A stretch of DNA of 64,000 nucleotides from Neopestalotiopsis rosae (GCA_023078685.1 JALGAS010000007.1:434001-498000), one strand, 5' to 3'. Counted from the first letter of the stretch, positions 45,501 through 59,134 are shown. Numbers and translations: made by a program. Notes: generated from the letters alone by a model not told the origin.

Positions 45501-48494
45501 TGCTTGGGTTCTACCTGGCTGCTGGGTGGGATGGCTATAATCGATTGGAGTTCTGCTAGTAACTACATGATGGGCATTATAATGCTTTAGCATGCCAGCG
45601 CTCGCAGTTTGTTACCCGATTGCCACCAGCGGACCCTCGACCCCTTGCTTCCGCGGCCCTACAAATGCCAGGTGCTTTCCAAACTGTCGGTAACCCAACC
45701 AAAACCCGGATCTTCTGCATAAAGGGGGCAAGGCTCTCGTCATGTTCCTGTTCGGGATATAAACGGTAACTCCCTACGGAATACGTACACGGCTAGGTGG
45801 GTTGCTTTCATCGGTATGTCGATCCCTTCTCCGTGTCCCCCTCAGCAGTGCTTGCCGACCAGGGGAAACCAGAGCCCGGCTTCTTGTGATGAAGCGAAAT
45901 AGGCTCCTCTACATTAGAGTTACAACAGCAAAAGTACATTTTCTATCGCGCGATCTGGGGTCTGTATCAAGCTTTGGAGATCTTCTTATCTGATGACAGG
46001 GATCACGACTCGTATGGATCCAAGACTTACAACCAGTCTTTCCAAATTCGCTGAAACGAAACCACGCATTTAGAGGGGCAAAGCATTCGCATAAGAGCAA
46101 AAACATGCTGGGTCCTCTTTTGCAGGAAAATTTCTGGGCAGATGCATTGCCCTGAGTAAGTTCCTATAGCTGACTCAGCCAAGGTTCAAGCCCCTTGTCG
46201 TTTTTCCTGCATGTCATACTTCACTTCTTGCCAGCAGAAGATATCAGCCTCGGCGTATGCAGTCATCATACATGGTCTGGAAACCCACATTCCCCGGGCT
46301 TCGAAGGCTGTCAGTGAAAGAGATATCCCAGCCCGTCTGCAACACCTCTGCACACCAACAACAAGGGCACCCATTTTTCTTGTTACGGGGAAACAGGAAG
46401 AAGACTCATGAGGAAAGGGGGGGGACAAAACAAAAGAAAACCTGTTTCGGAGCAGATGGCAGTCAGTCTGTTCTTTTCCCTTCAATGATTTCCTTGCCCC
46501 CATCCGGCGGTCACAGTGGATAGCAGTAACTCATTTACATGTTTCGCAAGGGAAGCAGAAAACCCACCTCCTTGCAGAAGCCATGAGATTGTTACATGGA
46601 ACAAAGAACGGCTTTCTTCTACTTGGGCGTCCGAGCCGCAAAAACTGGACCGACAGCTCATTGAGCAAAAGTATCCACTCAAGTCTTGCAAATTTCCGAA
46701 AATATGCCAGCAAACATCAGGATCATTCCCGACTTTCGACGAGAGAATGCTTTCGGGTTTCCCGGGCACGGATCTTTTCTATTCAGTAGGTTAGGTGGGT
46801 GGATGTTGGGTGGGTATATATTGCTTCCGCTAAGTTTTTGTGTTGTGAGACCTGACACCGGTCACCCCCATGCTTCTCTCTTCTGTTTTCTGCTTTTCCT
46901 GCATCGTGTTGCAAGAATCAACTACGAAGCTGTTTTGATGACACGATTTGATCAGAGGTGGCCCTCTCGGGTGGGTAGATCCCAAGAGGCGGCGAGAATG
47001 AACCGACAATAACTAAAAAAACCCAGTTGCCAGGTCCGGGCCCAGCCCACATTTCGGGACTGAACCCGACAAGACGGTACGCTAGAGGTCAAGCTGCAGG
47101 TCCTTGCATACAGCCCCTGGGCGACAGGCCAAGCTCCCATACTATGTACTCCATCAATGGGACCAGGCTGCGGAATGATGACGAGGGTGCTACTATGTTT
47201 GAATTTGCTAGGATTATGCGTACAAAGTACACTCCAAAGCTGGAGAAGAGAGAGTGATGATTAGGACAGAAGGCTGGCTGACATTCCCTTGTCCAGCTTT
47301 GGTCCATGTCACCATGCCTCCCACGCGCCAGCAAACCCACATGCACACCCTTGTCGTAAGCAGCTTTGTATGTACTATGTATCAGGAAAGAAAGGCACAA
47401 AGGTCAGGAGACGCCTGACGCCCGCCTTACCCTGTTCTTTGTCCGGGGGGTTAATGTTTCCATGGATCCATCACTTTGGCGCGGAGCGCGCGCGCACGCG
47501 CGGAAACGCCCACCACCATGATGAGGAGACGAGCTGGGAGGAGCAAAATTACTGGAGCTGCTTGGGGGCTGCTGTACTTCATAGTAGCTCGCCTACATGG
47601 TGCGCAGGCACACAACATACTTTGAATGAACCATGGCTCGCAAGAGGCACAACTCAGTCGTATATTGACACATGGGTCCGAACCTTTCTTTTCGTGGCCG
47701 TGGTACTACAGTAGATCAGATCACGCAGTTTTGATGTTTAGCTTGACAGCCCCCTCCACCCCCTGGTATGCTCTCTTGACAATCGACTCCGCACGAATTG
47801 GCACTGTTCTCCCCATATCCTGGTTCGAGCAAATAGTAATCCGGAAAGTGCGGAATGAATTGAAACTGCCTCGCGCGTATCGTGACAGTTTCTCTGCTCA
47901 CACGGGTTAAGCGCCTTTGATATACGTACTCTGTCGAGATACTTGTCTCGCAATACATCTACGGGACATAACTATGAAGTCTATCTTGTCTGTCCAATGC
48001 ATTGCTGGATTTTTTTTTCACTTTTATTTTTTCTCATGAATGCTTGATCAGCCTTGTGAATATCCACTCCGAGACGACGATCAGTATTCCTGAGCCAGCC
48101 TAGCACAGTCTGAAGAATAGACTTCGTTGGAAAAACGCCGACGGACGGGAGCGGAATCTGAGCACAGTCGTGGAACTGGCTCATGGTTAACGTGCTCATC
48201 TCTGTTTGGTCCCCCCGACTGTAAACCCATTCCCCAAAACAATTGCTGCCGATCAGTTTTTGCCCCTGTCCCCAGAAGGCTTGAGGCCATCAAATCAGAT
48301 CCTATGCCACAATCCCTAGGCAAGCCCGTAGGGAATGTACGATTTCAATGCATTGAAGATTGGTGGTATCAATCTCGTCAAACTCGTGAAAACCAATCAC
48401 GCTGTAGTCAACCTCGGCCCAAACGCCAAAACGCCATTCACGACCAAATAGATGCCTACTTCTAAGGCAGCATCACAGGATAGGTCGTAGTCCC

Positions 48495-50267
48495 CTACCA
48501 CTCATACTCGCCCGAGGCCTTGTGGAAGACATAGTCCTTGCCATTGACACTGAGGACACCGTCCTTAAGCACGCACTTCCTGTATCATAGATTAGCAGCC
48601 GCATGATATTTATAAATGTTGTCGATCTCCACGCTATAACGCACCACTTGTTCTTGACACGCTGCACCTTGTCATACATGCAAAGCATGATTTGACCGCC
48701 ATCGTCATCATCGTCATCATCTTCAGCATTGTCATCCGAGTCGTCAAGGTCAGAGTTGATAGCATCTTCGTCCTCTTCCGACTTGACATCATCATCGCCG
48801 CCATCGAAACGGCCCGGGCCGGAAGTGGTCTTGGTGCGGTGATAGGAAACATCGGAAGTCTTGGCGGCACGCTTGAGCGGTACCATCAGACCTCCTCCCT
48901 CCATGGCCTTGGCTCTGGCCTCGAGCTGTGCATGCAGCATACGGTCGATCTCGACACGACCGAGCTCCGTGGTCTGGCCTGAAGCGTCTTGGTGGACGAG
49001 TACAGCTTCCTCGGCACTACCATCGAATTGAGATGGTGCTGGCTTCTGAGCATTGCCGTTCTGCCCCGACTGTTGCGCACGCTGTTGGGCAGCCATCTGC
49101 TGCTGATATTGCTGTGCAACTGCACTGGGCATTTGATTGGGACGCGGCTGCTGTGACACCGCTTGGCCTGCAGGGCGCGGTGGAACTTGGTACTGAGGTC
49201 TGTTAGGTGCTGAGCCGATGCTCTCTTGAAGCTTGTTGATCGTGGCATCAGCTCTCGAGCCATACTGAGTCTGAAGGTTGTTAATGACACGGTCCCGCAC
49301 TTCGGGGTTTGAGAATTGTTGCATGTTGGGCATCTGCTCAAGGCCGGGCTCAGTCTTGATGCCAGGCTCGTTCTTCACACCATTGCTGGGTTGAACGTAG
49401 GCCGGAGCACCTGGGTGAGCACCTTGCTGCTGAATGCCGACACCATTTGCTGCACTGATATCCTGATGAACGGGAGCAGGAGCAGAGGGTTGCTGTGGTG
49501 CGGCGGCAGCTGGTGCAGGTGCGGGAGGATCAGGTTTGGGATCCCAAGGGAAAGCTGCAAGGTTTTGTGCCGAGAGTTTCTTTTGCCAACCCTATAAATT
49601 TGATATTAGTCTCATGAAGTTCAAGACTGAGGGTTGGTCATGTTTATAATAAGCAGCTTTGGATGGCAGTGTTGGCAGGTAAGTGGACATGAACAGTGCA
49701 ATGGTTACAACTTCATATGGGTTGCAGGACTTGGGGCAACAGCTGCCGGCAGCTGGACAGGCATCCAGCCAACCAAATCAGCAAGCAATTTATGAGTCAG
49801 GCGGAGGACAGCTTTTTTAGCGGGGAGGCAACAGGCATAAAGACCCAAATAGCGGGTGTCTGCCCCTCTCCGCGACCAGCCGACTCCAACACTCCCCGTA
49901 CCCAAAGGACTCCCGCTCTCGCAGTGCATCATATAACTCTTCTGACAAACGGCGACAATGTGGCTAGAGACTCGAGAGACTGATGTGGTCTAACACGAAT
50001 GCGCAGGTGAAGCAGTCCAAGATTTTATTTTGGATTGCCAAGTGCAGAAGGTGCAAAGAGAAAGGGGATTAAAGGAAGGGAGGCCAAGTGCTGCAAATTT
50101 ATGGGGGTTTTGTGGCCGGCGTCTGTCTGTGGTGAAGGATTGCTTACCAGCTTCAGCTCTTCCAGTATGCTTTCATCTACGCCGTTCTCCTCGAGATCGA
50201 CGCGCGAAGAGTCTAGGACATCTTCAATGATCTGCTGGTAGATCGCACCAACTTGTGAGTTGGACAT
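48495..50267 (-). CDS. TOA1: TFIIA large subunit (alpha/beta precursor)
   Basis: General transcription factor subunit that binds TBP on promoter DNA. Exons 50267-50148, 49591-48645 and 48579-48495 give 383 residues. The N-terminal four-helix-bundle half is MSNSQVGAIYQQIIEDVLDS to about residue 55 (LGWQKKLSAQNLAAFPWD). A long Pro/Gln/Ala-rich non-conserved spacer follows, then an acidic run (DDSDDNAEDDDDDDDGG, about 330-346) and the C-terminal beta-barrel half (IMLCMYDKVQRVKNKWKCVL, then GKDYVFHKASGEYEW). The last intron interrupts the Trp codon of NKW and is only about 65 bp; the first is about 556 bp, unusually long for this window. Domain order and both conserved ends match Toa1 fully. Confidence 0.96.
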
Positions 50268-52948
50268 TATTGACGGTGGGTTTGTAGGTTGTTGTCTGAG
50301 TGGGAGTGGTGGGATGATTGATCGGATTGCGAGCGACGTGAGTCTTTCGTGGCCTTCTTTTTAGCCGTCGGATTACTGTTTGGCAGTCTCGTTTGCTGTC
50401 AGGGTTCTTCAAAAGGTTTGTTGTAGTAACCTTGAGAGGGTGCAGAGAATGTCCGTTGTCCGGCCGCAAAGGTTGTTTGGTGGTTTGGTGGCTGCGGACG
50501 CTATTCCCCCCAACTGGCGCACCAGACGCTCTTGCCTGCTTTCCGCACTTGGGAACCTGCGCGCGGCGGTCGTGAGTGCAGGAAAGTGCAGCAGAAGAAT
50601 TATTTCGGTCTCCTTGTTTGCCTCTGAACCTGTTCGCTATGTTCTTTCGCTGCAATTGTGACTTGTCGGTTGGAATGCGATGGACGTCGGCAATGTTGTA
50701 GATTGCGAAGTTGGCTTGGTCATCCTGGTTCTGATGTAGAGCCAATGCCGAAGTGGGTCATCCGTCACGTGCCTTGCAGCCAACGCCGGGCTTAGATGTG
50801 TGTGCCTGCCTGCTGTAAGCCTCAGGTCGTCAGTGCACCGAACGGATAGACTAACAACATTCAGCATTCGGAATTTATTTGTCGAGCCTATGAATCGCAT
50901 TTTTTGACGATTAATCACCAATCTGACATTTGCTAATTCGAAGTATGTATAGGTCACATATATTGTGAATTTGCACATTTTCAATCGTTGAACCGCGTGC
51001 AACATGTGGTCGCTACAAATCGTGAAGAGTCTATAGATCTAGGTTACGTGAGTCTGGTGATGGCTTCTTGGGGAAAGGGTCAATGTATTCCGTCCAGCCA
51101 CTGTATCATATGGACATGAATAACGGCAGATTTACCATCAATACGTGAACTGCCATGATGACTGCAAAGATCTCGTTCTTTCCCTTTTCAAATAAATCAT
51201 TAACAATGCTCTCACTAGTTTGATACGACTGGAAGAATGGTTTTGCGTGCCATCCATGGCAGCGAATTGACATAAACGGCTCGATCGATCTGTCGCAAAG
51301 TTGCATAAAGTTCTGACAATACTATTGCCAAAACCCTGCTCCTCGAAATACGTGCACAGTCATCGAGAAACTCATCTGGACATGGATATGCTTGGGTCAG
51401 TCTCCTGTACAGAAGGGTCAGTATCTCCGAGGCGGGTGGTGTTAATAAGCATCGTTCCACGCAAGAACATGGCATAAGTTGGACAAGAAATTGGTAGCCC
51501 AATATTCTACTTATCTAGGCCACACGAACTAAACATGACAAGAAAACACCGTCAAGAGCATATCATAATGTATGATATCCTAAGTGACATATGTGATCAG
51601 CATGAGAACAATCGAAGCGCAGACTTGAACAATGTAGACCCATTCGACGAGCATTGTGTAAGGAATCAATTAATCCACTTGGGTGATTTTTAGCTTGCCA
51701 GACGTCGGCTTTCGGAAGTTCTAGAGTTACTCAAAGGCATACGGACTCGAAACTTGAAGTAGGGACATCAAGTTCCCAGAAGAAATTCAGTAATGACACG
51801 GAGGTGTCATGGGTTCCAATAGGAGCTTGTTTCTTTAACCACAAGTCACGAAGGTCCAATGGCCGAGCGGTAAAGCTTTTGAGTGCAGTGGCCACCCAGG
51901 TGAAAAGTGAATATCCTATGATCAGACGAGAGGATCTTTCTTAGGGGGCTCGGGTTCGAATCCGGAGTCATCGCTCTTTTTTGTCAATTTTATTTTATTT
52001 CGAATTTTTATCAGTAGAAAGGAATGCAGACAACACAAGTTTCATGCCCACAAAGGCCAACTCCATATTTCAATTCAAAAACACCTACATTATGTCATAT
52101 ATTACACTCGTTTGGTGCCTCTGTCTCCCTCTGTAATGTCGAGTAGATATGGCAAACACATGAACTCTGGAACTTGTTCAAGCCTAGTGACACATACCTA
52201 GAGACCATGTCACATCTTGTAGATATTGGATTGAGGAGCCAACGACAAAGTTACAATGACTGGGAAGCACTCACTGTTCCTCAGACTCAAGTGGTGGGCT
52301 AATAAAGCTGGATCAATTTCCAGGAACGCCAATCAACTTGTCCATCATGGGATTGTCTTGGCAGGAGCGATTGTCGTTAGATCTCGAACATCTCTCATGA
52401 ACGTGCCCAGGATACGCATTGATGCCAAAAAATGAAGCCAGTGGGTGTTCTTGACAAAGTACCAGCTACTGTGCTGAATGATATCCTATTTGCTCATGTT
52501 AAATCCGGCCTCAACGGAACATCTGCTCCAAGATTTTTACTCGCAACCTTCGTGATAACATTGATGTATTTTGCCAGAGTGTTTTCATTATTGGCTCTAT
52601 TGGTTTGAACGTCTATCATATCGAAATATTGATACAACTTCTACTACCGACGCCGCCTCATAAAAGTATGATATGACCTGTAAAAACTGCGGCTTGTCCC
52701 CTGTCCAATCTATAGTTGCCAAGTTGGTATACTTCAGGGGCTGAACACATCAAAACGAGAAAGCAAAATGCTAACCAATGCCCCGAAACTCCTTAAGCAA
52801 GCCATCGAGATATGCAAGACTTTTCCCCTCAAGAGGCCATGCGACATTTCATGACCCTTCTTCCACCGTTTCATCCGGAAACAAAATAGGTACAGAATGG
52901 AGCCATCGGCTCAGTGTTGATCCGACTGCGATCAATCGTTGTGCGCTC
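50268..52948. other. Intergenic region between TOA1 and RCF2
   Basis: About 2.7 kb, AT-rich from 50.8 kb onward. It contains the TOA1 promoter (first 400 bp), the Pol III tRNA-like locus near 51.9 kb, and the RCF2 3' flank. No protein gene is supported. Confidence 0.5.
51853..51982 (+). ncRNA. Pol III tRNA-like locus, probably a degenerate tRNA or tRNA-derived element
   Basis: A perfect A box (TGGCCGAGCGG, 51860-51870) typical of Ser/Leu tRNAs, a perfect B box (GGTTCGAATCC, 51953-51963) and a T6 terminator (51977-51982) are in the right order. A helix CTTTT/AAAAG could be an anticodon stem enclosing an insert, and ATCCT/AGGAT could be a long variable arm. However the acceptor ends (GGTCCAA and GTCATCG) do not pair, the D stem has a mismatch and the T stem a G-G clash. 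It therefore does not fold as a working tRNA, though it could still be transcribed. Confidence 0.4.
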
Positions 52949-53683
52949 TTAGTGAGCAGCCTTCTCGCTCTTCTTCTTCTCGGAGGGCTTGGGCTTGCGG
53001 GAGGCTTCCCGCTCTTGGATTCTGCGCTCCTCGGCGGCGACCATGTCCTTCCACAGGTCCTGACCCTCGTACTCCTCCTTGTGCACGCGCTTCTCAATCA
53101 GCTTCTTGTGCTCGGGGTCGTTGGGGTCGAGGACCTTGACCGTCTCCCAGCGGCCCTGACCGCTGCGGGCGTCCGAGGTCTCAAAGGCGGCAGTGGCGAC
53201 GAGGACGGCCAGCGTCAGGCCCTGTGCGTACACACGAGCCTGGACGAGCTTTTGCGACGTCGACAGGTACTTGTTGCGACCGACCATGCCGAGAGCAATA
53301 CCCATGGCAGCGATCCAGGAACCAAAGACAATGCTGTAGCGGTTTTTGCGACCCCACTCGGTGAAGCGCTCCATCGGCGTCTCTTGCTCGCGGGCCAGTT
53401 CAATGGCGCGCTCGGTCTCGTCCTTGTAAAAGTTCATGGGGTTGTTGCGCATGTGGAAATCATTGGAGTAGCGCTCGGCATTGACAATGGCACCGAACGT
53501 GGCCGAGGAGGTGACGAGGAAAGAGCGGAAAGGCAGCGTCAATCCGCGGAAGGCCGGATACCGCCTCGATGCGACCCATACTCCTCCCATACCGAGACCG
53601 AGGAACAGAGAGCCACCGATGAAACCACCTTTGAGCACTTGGTTGTAGTGCGCCTGCTCTTCTTCCTTTGAAACGACCTTCAT
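52949..53683 (-). CDS. RCF2: Respiratory supercomplex factor 2 (HIG1-domain protein)
   Basis: Inner mitochondrial membrane protein that associates with cytochrome c oxidase and respiratory supercomplexes. A single exon encodes 244 residues, near the size of yeast Rcf2 (224). The N-terminal half has two hydrophobic segments (about 18-37, GGFIGGSLFLGLGMGGVWVA, and 54-68). The HIG1 domain follows, with the two helices around 118-136 (IVFGSWIAAMGIALGMVG) and 150-166 (YAQGLTLAVLVATAA) joined by a charged loop containing LVQARVYAQG, the (Q/I)x3(R/H)xRx3Q-like signature. The C-terminus is highly charged (KPSEKKKSEKAAH). No separate cleavable presequence is obvious, as in yeast Rcf2. Confidence 0.9.
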   Translation of the reverse strand: MKVVSKEEEQAHYNQVLKGGFIGGSLFLGLGMGGVWVASRRYPAFRGLTLPFRSFLVTSSATFGAIVNAERYSNDFHMRNNPMNFYKDETERAIELAREQETPMERFTEWGRKNRYSIVFGSWIAAMGIALGMVGRNKYLSTSQKLVQARVYAQGLTLAVLVATAAFETSDARSGQGRWETVKVLDPNDPEHKKLIEKRVHKEEYEGQDLWKDMVAAEERRIQEREASRKPKPSEKKKSEKAAH

Positions 53684-56600
53684 CTTGTCGTTATTTCGCT
53701 GTGTCTTGCTCCAGAGACGCTAGATTGTATGTTGCGATGTGTGAGATGCTGCCAATTTGCGCTTGGCAATGGAGTGTGCACTGTCTCAATGCGCAGAGGC
53801 TGAATTGGCTTGCTGGGTTGTTGTAGGAGTATCGAAACTGAGTGTTGAGTGTAGTTGAGTTGCCGTCAAAGATCGCGGGATTTGAATGGTGACGTTCGTT
53901 TGAGAATTGAGCTACGGAGAGCTGACGTAACAAGGCAGTCAGGTATGTTTAGTAGGTTAGAAGTGCAAAGCAGATATCGACAACTTGGCAAACGTTGCGC
54001 GCAATGTGCTATATATTGGATCCTGAGGCGACAGCTCGCGGTTCGCGCTGAGTAAGTGTCACTAGAGATGTTGGCTTGTCAGAATTAATCACCATGCAAG
54101 AAAACGATATTTTCTAGGAGCTTCGTCCGCGTGCAGCCTCCGGAAAATTTACAGTGAGGTCATCGACCATCGACCGAGAGTGGGCTGATGTCCTGGCTGT
54201 GACTTTCATATCCCGAGTGCCCGAGATTGGTCCGTCTGGAATCCAGCTGGAGAAAAGCATGATTGCAGCTGGCAAGAGCTGCGATGCTGCACCCAACAGC
54301 CAGTGCTCATCCTATTCTCGCCGTTTGCTTCCTCAGCTTCGGCGTTTGCTCGAGATTTTATAAGGCGGGAGGGCTGGAAAGTTTATTCAGCTCCGGAATT
54401 AAGGCGATTGAATAGCCCTGTGCTATCGCCGGCTGCTCTCATATGTCAAATCATGTGTCCCGTACCCTATCCCGTAGTTCAGTCTTCAGTCTATGCCGGA
54501 CGGCGCATTATCAATGCATTCTACGCACCACTAATGCAGCACTAGGAAAATGAAGAAGCATATGATTATGAGTAGCCCATGTTGTCCAAAGCACAAGCCT
54601 AGACCACATTAGCAAGACAACCAGTGTGTGACCAGACGTCTGTGTTGACCATCGTAAAAAGTCTGGATGAGCCAAAGCACTTGGAGCAACCCTTCAGTAG
54701 GTTTGGCCGCGACGAGCCAAGCGTCAGTGCAAATAGAGTGCTGACTGATCCTTCGGCGAATGGCCTTGCAAATATATCTGACGACAATGGTGCCTTTCTC
54801 CCAAATTTGGTCGTACGGCAATCTCGTACGGCAGATGTAAGACGCCCACAGCAGAGTCCAGTCGACCAGGTCTGAGAAGAGGCAGTGGTTGAGGAGCCAG
54901 ACGATGTGCAATGTCTGCAGGTGTAACTTCTCAACCACAAGACATTCTCAGGAAGTACGACATCGTCAAATGTCTTTGCAGTTTCCGGAAATTAGACGGA
55001 AGGGCGGCAACTGTCTCGAGCCCTCTCGGGGGATTACTTTTGCTCACTATACGTTCAGGATCCGCGCCGACATGTGGTTGGACTCGGTCTGTATCAGACC
55101 AAAGGTCACGAGGAAGTCTTAGACAGGACCCTGAGACCACATTGTCCATTCCACGACAAAGCTCGTCGCACTTGGTAGAATTAGTTCGACGGTAAGTGCA
55201 CTCATACTACCAACCCAGTAACGACATGCAGACGAGATTCTCCTTCAAAGCTTCTAGAAGTCTTCCATGCTAAGGTAGGGCCGCGGCTACTGCGACTGGT
55301 TCGGCGCCTCGCGGTTTCGGCGTCAAGGAGGCGAGTTTTGGCCGTGTCCCCCTACACCCAGCAATGAGCGTCCAGAAAGTCGGACCTTTTCTGCCGGGGG
55401 GTTGATCTGTCCATTCTTCTTCTTGTTCCTGCTGCCCTCTGTTTCGGGGATTGCCCGGCGCTTCCCAGGCGGGAGCTATTATGGCCCTTTTCATGTCGCG
55501 CCTTGTCAAGCTAGGTTATCCTACCCGGGTTCCTGTCTCTATTCAAGGTTCCATGGGGGCCGTCCACCCCGTTCTATTGCTAATGCCGACAATGCTATTG
55601 AAGTGTTTGATGAAGATCCAAATGTTCTTTCCGCACACCACACAAGCCACATGCTGGAACCTTGATCCGCTCGGAAGCACAAAGTGTCGGATTGACATTT
55701 ATGGCAAAAAGGATGGCAGGCTCGGAGATAGCCGACCCAGATCTCCTTCGGGAGCCGCCTCTTCAGGCATGAGTAGTGTAACACGTGAGCAGTTACGGAT
55801 ACGCAAAACCCTACACCCAGGACTGCAGACTGCAGCAAGCAGAGAAGCGTGCAGCAGTACACGAACACCCTGCAATCACGCAATATTGCCGCTTGCTATA
55901 ACCGATATTTATTATGGAGTTACCAACCGGAAGTTTAGGATGGACGATCTGCTGCTGCACGTAAGAAGGGCCCTGGATAGTACACGTAATCGAAAGCAGG
56001 CTGTCATGTCCGCACCCTAAAGTGAGAATCGCTGTGCTTGGGAGGTTGCAGATTGGCCTCTCAGAGCATTGAATTCTCGGACTCTCACAATGAAAAGAAT
56101 GACAGCAAGGGTCATTGAGGATAGGCAGATTATCTGAGGCACGAACCACGAAGACAGCTCGCCTGTGGGCCTTTCCGACTGGATTGATTACCTCTTCGTC
56201 GTAGCTCACGGTGCCGTCCGTGAGGCATTGGCGATCCTTTGGGCCCTACGTGTCAAGAAGTCTTACACTTACCTTACTGGGAAAGGAAGAGGCAAAAAAC
56301 CACAAAGACTTTGAAATTCAAAAGCCCACGAGATGAGTGCGTGCCGGGTAAGACCCAGTATGCCAAAGCCGTTTTTTGCGGTCACAAAATCCATCATGCC
56401 ACCAAAAGTCGCTAATAAGCGGCGCGGCACTGGCGGGCACCCGCACTCGCCGCATGGCAAAAGACCAGGATTTGTGGGGGCCCCTCAAGCCCGAGTTTGG
56501 GAAACCGCACCAAATGTGGCTTATTCAGGGTCCTTTTAGAAGCTTCCAAAGTTTCTAGTCCCAGGGACCACTTCTCTCGTCTGGGAGATGGTATGTTCTT

Positions 56601-59134
56601 GCAGCACACAAAACGGTCCTGTGGTGGACAAGGACCCACGGAAGACCTTCCGCTATTCGCCGCGCCACGCGCAGACACAACGCAGCCTCAAGGCGGTGAG
56701 GTTTGGGGGATTTTCCTATAGGATCGCCTCGAAAGGTAGGTCGCATAGGGATTCATGTTGCTTGCGACACTATATACAGTATAGGCAAAAGAGCTGCAAT
56801 ACGCAGACAACGGGCGGAAATTGGGCATGCCGGCACCCCCTTGAACGATGATGTCAAACCGTCGGTCTGTCAGACCAAACCAGACATGCGAGACTCGGAT
56901 GTGACAGTTGGGCTCGGTTGGTTGTCTTCGTTCTGCCCCGTTGCCTTGCAAGGTACTGTTGTTGAGTCTCGAGGTACCGTTAATGGTACATCCGTACGTA
57001 TCGTGAAGCGCATTGAATTGACCAGATCGCCTGTTGACAATAGTGTGGTATGTATATCTCTCTCTCCGCAATCGCAGAATCGTAGTGTACGTTTTAGGAG
57101 ATCAACCGGTCTAGATTCTAGAGCGATAGTGTACGTTTGTATGGTGACTAGAGAGGACCCTGAATTCCTTGCGGCGAGGGCTTAGTCGGTCGGTCGATGG
57201 GAAATGGTATCTGAGAGAGGTAAGGCTGACGCTTGGGCATAGTGTCCGGCGGTCGAGCAGAGTAGTTAGATGAAGGTCAAGCGCGATAGTACGTTGCAAC
57301 TAGCATGAATAGGAACACCGGGCTGTTATTTAACTTATATCTATTCGCAAAACGCTCGGTTCACGATGGCATCTTTGTTTCGTCCAGCCTGGGTTGGCCG
57401 GACGTATGGGGTATGTCACAAGCAGCGTGCACTGAGCACGACAGGCAAGACAGGCAGGGCAGGCTACGCTATGGTGCACGGCGGATCTGTTCGTGTGTAC
57501 ACTGGTTGACTGGCAACTGGAGAAGATGGCTGGGACCTGGGAGTTGGGGGCCTTTCCTCCAGAGAGACCCTGCGCTGGACCCCAGAGACGATGAATGTGG
57601 ATCATGACATAGCGTCCAGCCCACAGGGGGGTCAAACAAGAATACTAATCACGCAAGCAAGAAAAGTCCCGTTTTGCTCCAATGTGAGTGGTGTGAAGTC
57701 ATCGTCAACAGGTCAAAAGCAACCCCCTCGACCCCTCATCGAGCGGAGCGGAGCATGTAGCAGGCAGAGAGGAGCCCAAGACGAGGAAATTTCTCAGAGG
57801 ATTGGATGGGACCGATTCACAGCGTGCGGAGTTTGGCGGGCTGGCGGAGACTCTGTTACTAGGTCCTCCCCACTACTTGCGGCACTGGATTATTTGCAGG
57901 AGATCAGCATGCATTCCCATTCTGTAATGACAGCATAGCAGATAGGCAAAATGCCAATCAAACGAAATGGGTCAGTCGCTATAATCGAAATCGAACCACA
58001 GACCAACTCAGAGACTAAGTCCAGTCCCTGGAGGCTCGGCTGCGTCGATACTTACTCATTCGCTTGTATACTAATGCCGCAAATCGTGTCCTGTCCGAGA
58101 GGCCGGACGTTTTGCATTCAAGGTGACTGATTACTCAGGCTATAGCAGACGCCGAAAGCCTCAGTAGTAAATTTGCAATTGGCGAATCAACCGCAACAAT
58201 TGTATTAGGGGTAAGGCTTCATTCAGCTGCTATTGTCAGCTGTTCAGCTGGTACTTCGGGTATGCTTCATGTCATGACGGCTTTCTGGCTCACTAATCAC
58301 TCAGAATGATTCAAGTAGTATTTAGTTGTAATATGATTTTTGCCTGATATGGAATTTATATCCTAGTGTACTGGCATCGTTGTCGATGAACATTTTGGCT
58401 CCGGCCTCTATTGAAACCGTCTTCGCTCGATTGGCGCCGTGGGCCGGGGGCCAATGGGGCATTGACAAAGGGTGGTCCAGGGATTTGATCGTCTTTCTCA
58501 CCATGGTTCGCCGGGGCGACGAGCTAAGCCGTTGGCCCATTTCGGCATGTACTATGTAGCATGCCTGCCATGCCCACAAGCGCAGCCCGTCAAACTGTGA
58601 AGAGCCCCAATGAGATCTCTCGACCTGCTAGCTCCATGTCGAAATGACTCAACGAGCTACTCTAGACACACTGCACACAGGTCGGGGCGTACCGTGGGGA
58701 CGATCGCGGTCTCTGGCCCGGCAGCTGGCCGGAAAGAGGCATAATGGGCGTCAGCAACAAAAGTCGCTTGCAGAGTCAGCAATATTACGCCGGTCGCCTT
58801 GGGTCATACACATGTTATTACGACCGTCACTGCAGCAGCCCAATACGATGGAGGGGGAGCACAGCACCGGCTGTTGGCTGTCTGGTATCGAATATGATCT
58901 GAACCTCTGCCGTGCTGACATGAACAAGAAGTAGGGCAATGCGAAGTGGTGTGACAACCAGCAGTCCAGCATGCAGAATACTCCCTCGGATCGAGTCATA
59001 ACAATGTTGTATTCGGCTAGGTTAGTAGATTTGGCGCTTGCCATAACCTTCCTTGGGCCATCCTGCGTCAAATCAACCCTACTACTGCGTTTGATGCATC
59101 ATCGCCTACATGTAGATTCCCAGGCTCACCTACG

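Larger units (their letters stand above)
37711..48494. other. Gene desert of about 10.8 kb upstream of the LaeA-like gene
   Basis: No recognisable gene. The part next to 37711 is the promoter of the LaeA-like gene. Composition is mixed, with pyrimidine tracts and short repeats (GCAAGCAG-type at 38272-38294). One cluster of minus-strand open segments at 40.6-42.6 kb is listed separately. A 158-codon plus-strand open frame (45083-45559) has no bias or motif and is not accepted. The far right end contains the TOA1 3' flank. Confidence 0.45.

Noticed and set aside
45083..45559. 158-codon plus-strand open frame
   Set aside because: Codon use is flat, no domain is seen, and an overlapping alternative frame is equally open. 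Kept out of the gene list, though a transcript would change this.
52778..53671. 297-codon plus-strand frame opposite RCF2
   Set aside because: Shadow of RCF2, which has clear family features on the other strand.
55451..56020. 189-codon plus-strand open frame
   Set aside because: Other-frame and opposite-strand frames are also open, the composition is random-like and no motif is present.
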